Of a stretch of 6,043 bases of DNA, positions 4,499 through 6,043 are shown piece after piece; the stretch's first letter is position 1; each line of letters starts with the position of its first letter. The DNA is from JABDII01 sp041576235 (lineage in GTDB: Bacteria; Gemmatimonadota; Gemmatimonadetes; Gemmatimonadales; GWC2-71-9), in NCBI GenBank assembly GCA_041576235.1, contig JBFGLJ010000168.1:1-6043 (forward strand). Reading direction: 5' to 3'. The position numbers were made by a program, and so were the translations under genes. The notes below the pieces were generated by a model. That model saw only the letters and a list, made by a program, of their open reading frames with translations. It made no database searches and had not been told where the DNA came from.

Positions 4499-6043
4499 CC
4501 TCCTCACCCTTGCCACCCTCCTCGTCGCGGTGGCCCCGCCCGCCTCCGCCTCGGTGGGGTCTGGAGAGGGATTCCGGGTGGAGCGTCGCGCGCTCGACGC
4601 GGTCCGCTCCCTGTTCCGGCGCTCGCCGGCACGGCGCGCCGAGACCCATGTCGCCGCCTTCGCCCCCAACCACACCACCCTGGTGCTGTACCTTGATGAC
4701 GCCACCGAACTCCGGTTGGCGCTGTCGGCCGGTCAGGTCCTCGTGGGCGAGGCGTCGGTGGCGCGGTACCACCGCGGCGGTGAGCTGGAGACGGCATGGC
4801 GTGAACTGGTGACCGACGCGACGCAGCTGCCAACCCCAGAAGTGGTCAACCTGGTGCGGCACTGGGCTCCCGACGGGCTCATCGGCCAGGAGGCCCGGGC
4901 AGCGCGGGCCGTGCGCCAAGCCGCAGAGACCGTCGATGTCTCGACGGGCGACGTGACCAGGCCACAAGCGCTGGAGCCGGCAGGACCGGGGGGCTTTACC
5001 ATCTCGCTCGATCGCATCGGCGACCCGGGCGCCATCGAGGCCCTCCTGCGCCAAGCCAGCCGGCTGGCTTCTCCGACGCTGCGCCTCACCGTGCCGAACG
5101 GCAAGGCCTATCTCGGTGACTTCAGCATCGGATCGGAAGAGCACGCCGCCGGGCACCTGCTGGTCCTCAGGGGAACCGCCGACCTGTACGGCAACTTGAC
5201 CGGAAATGTCGTCGCGATCGACGGCGACGTGGTGGTGCACAGCGGCGCCATCGTGACTGGCGATGTGCTGGCCTACAACGGGGAGGTCCTGGTGCTCGGC
5301 GGGGAGATCACCGGTGACATTCTCACCTTGAGCCCCATCACCCAGCCCGCGACAGCCCTGCCGGCCGATGTCCCGGCCCTCTCGACCCTCGCCGTCATCC
5401 TCCGGAAAGCCGCCGGCCTGGTCGGGGTGTTCTTGTCCCTCGGGGTGATCGGCTTCGGGCTGGTCCTGTTTGCCCGTCCAAACCTCGAGATCGTGTCCGA
5501 CACGGTATCGAACTCCTTTGGCCGGGCCTTCATGGTCGGGCTCATCGGGCAGATGCTCCTGCTCCCGACCTTTGGCATGCTGGTGGTCGGTCTGATCTTG
5601 AGCGTCGTCGGCGTGCTGCTGCTCCCCTTTGCGGTCATCGTCTATGGCCTGCTGGTGGTCCTGGCCGTGCTCGGCGGCTTCCTCGCGGTGGCCCATGCCA
5701 TGGGCGAGACGTACACCCGGCGACGGATGGCCTTTGGGGCCTCCGTCGGTTCACCCAATAGTTACCGGTTTCTGCTCATCGGGCTTGCAGCGGTGGCGTC
5801 GCTCTGGGGAGCGTGGGTGGTGTTCGGCTGGGTTCCCGTGGCGGGCCAGCTCATTCAAGCGGCAGCGATTCTGGTGACGTGGCTGCTTGGCACCGCTGGC
5901 TTTGGCGCCGCGCTGTTGAGCCGCGCCGGGGTGCGGGAGCATTTCGCCGGCCGGTTCCTCCCCACCGATGCGATGACAGATGAGTACCTGTGGGCGACTC
6001 CCCAGTTCGGGGTGTCCGCGATCGAACGCGCCTCGTCCAAGAC
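4485..6043 (+). CDS. Secreted/membrane bactofilin-like (polymer-forming) protein, C-terminus cut by window edge
   Basis: The frame is open from ATG 4485 to the last base, at least 519 residues, with no stop. Residues 1-22 are a signal peptide: basic MRIR, a hydrophobic core, then ASA as a cleavage site. Residues 23 to about 220 are an unrecognised, Ala/Arg-rich mixed region. Residues 229-284 hold three repeats of 18, 19 and 18 residues with a shared G-x-(I/L)-(V)-T-G-(N/D)-(V/I) core, like the beta-helix coils of bactofilins. Five transmembrane helices follow at about 309-330, 348-372, 374-403, 429-450 and 456-478. Basic loops (R331, R347, R412-R414, R480) fit inside positions, so the N-terminal part and the repeats should face the periplasm and the tail the cytoplasm. 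Its coupling to the anti-sigma gene suggests a sensor partner, or a target acting on envelope integrity. No catalytic motif was seen and its function is not known. I am sure it is coding and fairly sure of the bactofilin-like repeats. Confidence 0.85.
   Translation, partial: MRIRSLLTLATLLVAVAPPASASVGSGEGFRVERRALDAVRSLFRRSPARRAETHVAAFAPNHTTLVLYLDDATELRLALSAGQVLVGEASVARYHRGGELETAWRELVTDATQLPTPEVVNLVRHWAPDGLIGQEARAARAVRQAAETVDVSTGDVTRPQALEPAGPGGFTISLDRIGDPGAIEALLRQASRLASPTLRLTVPNGKAYLGDFSIGSEEHAAGHLLVLRGTADLYGNLTGNVVAIDGDVVVHSGAIVTGDVLAYNGEVLVLGGEITGDILTLSPITQPATALPADVPALSTLAVILRKAAGLVGVFLSLGVIGFGLVLFARPNLEIVSDTVSNSFGRAFMVGLIGQMLLLPTFGMLVVGLILSVVGVLLLPFAVIVYGLLVVLAVLGGFLAVAHAMGETYTRRRMAFGASVGSPNSYRFLLIGLAAVASLWGAWVVFGWVPVAGQLIQAAAILVTWLLGTAGFGAALLSRAGVREHFAGRFLPTDAMTDEYLWATPQFGVSAIERASSK
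5169..5336 (+). repeat. Three tandem protein repeats of about 18 residues (beta-helix-like) within the envelope protein
   Basis: Repeat units begin at GTADLYG (residue 230), DVVVHSG (248) and EVLVLGG (267), and each carries a TG-(N/D)-(V/I) step about 10-13 residues in. The 18-residue period matches one coil of the bactofilin right-handed beta-helix. The repeats are at the protein level; the DNA is not an exact repeat. Confidence 0.65.

Noticed and set aside
4443..5696. Long minus-strand open frame (417 codons) opposite the envelope protein
   Set aside because: It lies wholly opposite a plus-strand gene with a signal peptide, repeats and membrane helices. Its product is a low-complexity His/Gln/Glu/Gly-rich sequence without any domain, typical of a GC-rich shadow frame.

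Overview
This is a GC-rich bacterial window, densely coded, with two divergent gene sets separated by only 53 bp (3194-3246). The sequence cannot prove the organism. The mix suggests a high-GC, probably diderm, non-proteobacterial lineage; Gemmatimonadota is my best guess. The mix is a ubiE-ubiD-ubiA run, an ECF sigma factor of a type I associate with that phylum, a zinc-binding anti-sigma factor and a bactofilin-like envelope protein. The taxonomic call is inference from sequence feel, not from a search.

Leftward set (minus strand, 3193 down to 1): a UbiE/MenG quinone methyltransferase, a UbiD-family prenylated-FMN decarboxylase and a UbiA-family polyprenyltransferase, in that order. The genes are packed like an operon: 29 bp between ubiE and ubiD, and an ATGA overlap between ubiD and ubiA. 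ubiA then ends in a GTGA that could start a fourth gene with a proline-rich N-terminus, cut by the window edge. Together they would prenylate an aromatic acid, decarboxylate it and methylate the ring, which is the late part of respiratory quinone synthesis. In a non-proteobacterium this is most likely menaquinone made by the futalosine (Mqn) route (MqnP/MqnL-like) rather than ubiquinone. That assignment depends on the taxonomic guess.

Rightward set (plus strand, 3247 to the end): an ECF sigma factor, a membrane anti-sigma factor with an HxxxCxxC zinc motif, and a large membrane protein that is still open at base 6043. The last protein has a cleavable signal peptide, an uncharacterised N-terminal region, three roughly 18-residue glycine-rich repeats like a bactofilin beta-helix, and about five transmembrane helices. 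Its start codon lies inside the end of the anti-sigma gene. The three genes look like one envelope-sensing transcription unit: the sigma factor is held at the membrane by its anti-sigma factor, and the third protein is a possible sensor partner or effector.

No RNA genes, insertion sequences, CRISPR arrays or attachment sites were seen. No gene-free stretch exceeds 53 bp. Nothing looks like a wholly unknown system. The least explained parts are the third gene of the sigma operon and the proline-rich open frame at the left edge.
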